From OFTM291 sp041741375 (lineage in GTDB: Bacteria; Gemmatimonadota; Gemmatimonadetes; Gemmatimonadales; GWC2-71-9), in NCBI GenBank assembly GCA_041741375.1, contig JBGSKF010000143.1, positions 27,168 through 91,167 of the forward strand: a stretch of 64,000 bases of DNA, in the 5' to 3' direction. Under the pieces are notes generated by a model. The model saw nothing but the letters and a program-made list of their open reading frames with translations, did no database searches and was not told the DNA's origin. Both the position numbers and the translations under genes were made by a program. Shown here piece by piece: positions 61,232-64,000 of this stretch; within the stretch, counting starts at the first letter, position 1, and each line of letters starts with the position of its first letter.

Positions 61232-61984
61232 ATGTCCGGCCTCCCCGCATCTCGCGCCGTCCCGTGGCGGATTCTTCTCGCCGGGATCCTGGCCCTGGTA
61301 ATTGCCCATCTGTTCGATCCCTGGGCCTGGCAGCACCTGCGGTACCCGGAGGTCATCGACCACGACAGCGGGCGGGCGCTCCGAGTTCTTGGATACCTAC
61401 CCCTCTGGCTGGTTCTGGCCGGTGCTCTGGCCTGGCAGGGCGGGAAGGGTGTTGGAGACCGTGTGTTGGGGGGCGGGGACCCAATACCCAATACCCAGAG
61501 CCCAATAGCTGGAGGTGAAGGGGGTGTTGGAGACCCAGTACCCAATACCCAGAACCCAATGCCTGATGGGAGGAGGGAGGGGAGGCTCCGCTGGTGGCGG
61601 AGTCCGGCCATGCTTCTGGCATGGGGTCCCATGGCGGCGGGGGCGGCCACCGAAACGATCAAGATTCTCGTCCGGCGTGAGCGGCCCGGGATCTCCGACG
61701 GGCTCTATGTTTTCCGGACCTTTGGCGATGGCCTCTTCCACGGATCCCCGTTCGGCATGCCGAGCGGTCACACGGGAGTGGCCTTCGGGGCGGCAACGAT
61801 CCTGGCCCGCCTGGCGCCGCGCGCTGCCGTGGTGTGGTACCTGCTCGCCGCGGGGACGGCCTGGACCCGGCTGGCTCAGGGGGCCCATTTTCTGAGTGAT
61901 GTCGTCGCGGGAGCGGTGGTGGGATATCTGGTGTCGCGGCTGGTCTGGGATCGCGTGGTACACTCCGGGACGGCCCCTGGCTGA
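61232..61984 (+). CDS. PAP2 family phosphatase with repeat-encoded insertion
   Basis: A 250-residue membrane phosphatase of the lipid phosphate phosphatase type. Signature: KILVRRERP (motif 1), MPSGHTGVAFG (motif 2) and TRLAQGAHFLSDVVAG (motif 3), with about five to six membrane spans. Between the first helices and motif 1, residues about 80-112 (DPIPNTQSPIAGG and DPVPNTQNPMPDG) come from an in-frame CCCAATA heptamer array plus a duplicated flank. This loop is foreign to the family but keeps the frame and leaves the catalytic motifs intact. ATG 61232 is chosen; a TTG seven codons earlier lies in repeat DNA. Confidence 0.85.
   Translation: MSGLPASRAVPWRILLAGILALVIAHLFDPWAWQHLRYPEVIDHDSGRALRVLGYLPLWLVLAGALAWQGGKGVGDRVLGGGDPIPNTQSPIAGGEGGVGDPVPNTQNPMPDGRREGRLRWWRSPAMLLAWGPMAAGAATETIKILVRRERPGISDGLYVFRTFGDGLFHGSPFGMPSGHTGVAFGAATILARLAPRAAVVWYLLAAGTAWTRLAQGAHFLSDVVAGAVVGYLVSRLVWDRVVHSGTAPG
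61478..61562 (+). repeat. In-frame heptamer repeat within the PAP2 gene
   Basis: Two blocks of CCCAATA/CCCAGTA units, each preceded by a GTGTTGGAGACC-like flank, so a block of about 60 bases has itself been duplicated. Same unit as at 14811. Confidence 0.88.
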
Positions 61985-62019
61985 TCCCGTCTCCATTTCC
62001 TTCACTCCCCTCGGTGATC

Positions 62020-63015
62020 ATGCGCACAGCAATTGTGCTCGGTGCCGGACGTGCCCTGCCGGAGCGTGTGGTGACCAACGACGAGCTCTCGCGGATGATG
62101 GACACGTCCGACGAGTGGATCCGGGTGCGCACCGGGATCGAGCAGCGGCACTGGGTGACTGAAGGGGAGACGGGTGCTGAACTCGGGGCCCGCGCCAGTC
62201 ACGCTGCCCTGGAGATGGCCGGTCTCGGCGTGGCCGACGTGGACGCCATCGTCTACGCCACCTCCACCCCTGATCACTTCTGCCCCGGCAACGGGGTATA
62301 CCTGCAGCGCCTTCTGGGAGCCGGTCCGATTCCGGCACTCGACATCCGGGCTCAGTGCAGCGGGTTCATCTATGCGCTTTCGGTCGCCGACGCCTGGATT
62401 CGCTGCGGTCTCTATCGGCGCATTCTGGTGGTGGGACAGGAGATCCAGTCGACCCGTCTCGATGTGAGCACGGAGGGACGGAACACCGCGGTGATCTTTG
62501 CCGATGGGGCGGGAGCGGTTCTCCTCGGGGTCTCACCCAACCCGGAACGGGGCATCCTCGCCTTCGATCTGCACGCCGATGGGACCAAGGCCGAGAATCT
62601 CTGGGTGGATGGGCCTGGTGCGATGCATCACCCCCCGGTGAGCATGGCGGACCTGGAGGCGGGGAAGTACTTCCTCCAGATGGATGGCAAGGAGGTCTTT
62701 CGGCACGCCGTGGTGCGCATGCCGGAATCGGTGCGGGCCGTGCTGGGCGCCACAGGGCAGACCCCGGAGCAGATCGACCTCCTCATTTCCCACCAGGCCA
62801 ACCTCCGGATCAGCGAGATGGTCCAGCGAAATCTTGGGTTGCGGGATGACCAGGTCTACAACAACATCCAGCGCTACGGTAACACCACGGCCGCCACGAT
62901 CCCGATCGCCCTGGATGAGTGCCTGCGGGCCGGGCGGATGGCCCCGGGGAACCTGGTCGTTCTGACCGCCTTCGGGTCGGGGTTCCTGTGGGGGAGCTGT
63001 GCCCTGCGATGGTGA
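62020..63015 (+). CDS. fabH: 3-oxoacyl-ACP synthase III (beta-ketoacyl-ACP synthase III)
   Basis: A 331-residue thiolase-fold enzyme that starts fatty-acid synthesis by condensing acyl-CoA with malonyl-ACP. The Cys-His-Asn triad is visible: Cys113 (RAQCSGFIYAL), His258 (ISHQANLRI) and Asn288 (YGNTTAATIP). TSDEWIRVRTGIEQRH at the start and GSGFLWGSCALRW at the end are typical. ATG 62020 is used; GTG 62014 would add two residues. Start-unit preference (acetyl or branched) cannot be read from this. Confidence 0.93.
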   Translation: MRTAIVLGAGRALPERVVTNDELSRMMDTSDEWIRVRTGIEQRHWVTEGETGAELGARASHAALEMAGLGVADVDAIVYATSTPDHFCPGNGVYLQRLLGAGPIPALDIRAQCSGFIYALSVADAWIRCGLYRRILVVGQEIQSTRLDVSTEGRNTAVIFADGAGAVLLGVSPNPERGILAFDLHADGTKAENLWVDGPGAMHHPPVSMADLEAGKYFLQMDGKEVFRHAVVRMPESVRAVLGATGQTPEQIDLLISHQANLRISEMVQRNLGLRDDQVYNNIQRYGNTTAATIPIALDECLRAGRMAPGNLVVLTAFGSGFLWGSCALRW

Positions 63016-63111
63016 CGGGGCTGAATGGGTCGACAGTGAAACCAAATAGCGCTATGTTTCGTCTTGAAACGCCACGGCTCTTCGGTCGTGCCTGACGCAA
63101 GGAGGTGCTTC

Positions 63112-63372
63112 ATGCTGGGATTGTTTCTGGTGACGGCGATCGCGATTGGAGGTTTCAGCCTGGCTCGGCAGTTCGTCAAGAGTCGGCTGCGCTTCGTGGA
63201 TGCGGTGCGGGCGCCGATGTTTCCGTTCGTGGCGGGGCTCCTGGCGGCGGTGGCCGTGTGGCCGCTGGCGATCCTCCCGGTGCTGACGGCGCCGATGGCG
63301 GCGATTTTCGGAATCGGAACCGGGCTGGGGACGGCGAGCGGGGTGAAGGCGCTCAAGCGCGGGGAGCCCTGA
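63112..63372 (+). CDS. Small membrane protein of unknown function
   Basis: An 86-residue protein with an excellent AAGGAGGTG ribosome site before ATG 63112. Two hydrophobic segments (about 3-15 and 40-75, the latter long enough for two spans) are separated by a basic loop (RQFVKSRLRFVD). A C-terminal KALKRG suggests a cytoplasmic end. No family recognised. It stands between fabH and the Fe(2+)-trafficking gene. Confidence 0.65.
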   Translation: MLGLFLVTAIAIGGFSLARQFVKSRLRFVDAVRAPMFPFVAGLLAAVAVWPLAILPVLTAPMAAIFGIGTGLGTASGVKALKRGEP

Positions 63373-63384
63373 GATCAGAATGGA

Positions 63385-63412
63385 AGGGATTCCCGCGGAC
63401 GTGGGAATGACA
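63385..63412. repeat. PAR/REP-like palindrome
   Basis: A GGATTCCCGCG/CGTGGGAATGAC stem of the same family as the elements at 699 and 5417. Confidence 0.6.
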
Positions 63413-63441
63413 CGCGCCCTCGGCTCCCCTATCTTTGTCTC

Positions 63442-63684
63442 ATGACAATGATCGATTGCATCCGGTGCGCCCGCCAGGGATCACAGATGGGATTCCAGCC
63501 CTTTCAGAACGATCTCGGGAAGCGGGCCTATGAGCAGATCTGCACCGCCTGCTGGAGCGAGTGGCTCCAGCATCAAACGGCGCTGATCAACCATTATGGG
63601 CTCAACCTTCGGGACGCGAAGGCGAAGGAGTTTCTCTTCGAACAGATGAAGCAGTACCTCTTCAATAGCGAACCCCGACCCTGA
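63442..63684 (+). CDS. Fe(2+)-trafficking protein (YggX type)
   Basis: An 80-residue cytoplasmic protein. The N-terminus with DCIRCARQG and its Cys, then GFQPFQNDLGKRAYEQI, and the block ACWSEWLQHQTALINHYGLNLRD, are diagnostic. These proteins help protect Fe-S clusters from oxidative damage. A second in-frame ATG at 63448 is the more usual start, giving 78 residues. It converges with the next gene; the two reading frames overlap by 23 bases at their 3' ends. Confidence 0.92.
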   Translation: MTMIDCIRCARQGSQMGFQPFQNDLGKRAYEQICTACWSEWLQHQTALINHYGLNLRDAKAKEFLFEQMKQYLFNSEPRP

Positions 63685-64000
63685 ACGAGAGATCGAGGGC
63701 GGGCCCCGCCGGGGCCAGGTCCTCGGTGATGCCCACCTGCCACTCCGGACCGTTTCCGATCCGGAAGAGTCCCCCGAAGTCTATCGTCAGTTCGCTCTGG
63801 TCCAAGGCGGCGAATCCGGTTCCGTGGTATTGCGGGGAGAGATAGATCACGTTCGCGAAGACCGCCTGCTGTCCCGAAAAGCGCCAGCGAAGCCCCGAGC
63901 TCACCGATCCGAAGGTGGTGTTCTGGAAGGGCTTGAGTTCGGTCTCATGTCTCGGAGTGTACCCCAGGCCGGCGGTGCTTTCCCAGGTCCACCGCCGGGC
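63662..64000 (-). CDS. Outer-membrane beta-barrel protein, truncated by window edge
   Basis: The C-terminal 112 residues are present; the frame is open to the end of the window. Alternating strands with short turns (LRWRFSGQQAVFANVIYLS, LTIDFGGLFRIG, EWQVGITEDL) and the final DLSFRVGVRY are typical of a barrel closing strand with an aromatic C-terminal residue. It recalls DUF3187-type porins, but the fragment is too short to be sure. Confidence 0.7.
   Translation of the reverse strand, partial: ARRWTWESTAGLGYTPRHETELKPFQNTTFGSVSSGLRWRFSGQQAVFANVIYLSPQYHGTGFAALDQSELTIDFGGLFRIGNGPEWQVGITEDLAPAGPALDLSFRVGVRY

Overview
The window is GC-rich bacterial chromosome from a Gram-negative organism: it has TolC-type and other outer-membrane proteins, lipoprotein signals and a tripartite efflux system. 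The combination of an 8-TM-type FtsX 'ADOP' permease, several 6-bladed-propeller lipoproteins, secreted proteins with carboxypeptidase-regulatory domains and abundant intergenic tandem repeats best fits Gemmatimonadota. That placement is inference; no rRNA or tRNA gene was seen.

0-7 kb: the end of an M42 aminopeptidase, a HEAT-repeat protein, a four-gene ECF-type vitamin transporter (S, T and two ATPases) whose two ATPases have lost complementary motifs, a secreted M28 peptidase with PDZ domain and a GAF/fRMsr-type protein. 7-26 kb: an accessory region rich in small secreted proteins, lipoproteins and toxin-antitoxin pairs, including two paralogues sharing an N-terminus but not a C-terminus, a DUF433/DUF5615 pair and a tandemly duplicated RHH-PIN module. 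It also holds propeller lipoproteins and a run of genes broken by single-base frameshifts, among them a hidden Cys-rich secreted peptide and a gene broken at a ten-G tract. 26.6-29 kb: an ADOP permease.

29-47 kb is a defence island. It contains a DprA-like/ComF-like pair bracketed by two copies of the 3' end of a type III restriction gene, the type III Res-Mod pair, a PIN protein with an unknown partner, a decayed NYN nuclease and an unknown two-gene cassette. It continues with RloA-RloB, an HTH-PIN pair, and an SNF2 helicase coupled to a Fic protein.

47.8-64 kb is housekeeping-like: hydrolase, PolX-type protein (polymerase residues lost, PHP intact), endonuclease III and cyclophilin. A tightly overlapping operon follows: HD hydrolase, phospholipase D, ECF sigma factor, TM protein, Spy-like sensor, TolC, MacB-type ATPase, MacA-type adaptor and permease. 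The window ends with PAP2 phosphatase, FabH, a small membrane protein, an Fe(2+)-trafficking protein and a partial outer-membrane protein.

A genome-wide theme is tandem repeats with a strict 7-nt period but many different unit sequences. They sit between genes, at gene ends, and inside at least two coding sequences. Most same-direction neighbours overlap by ATGA, so translational coupling is the rule.
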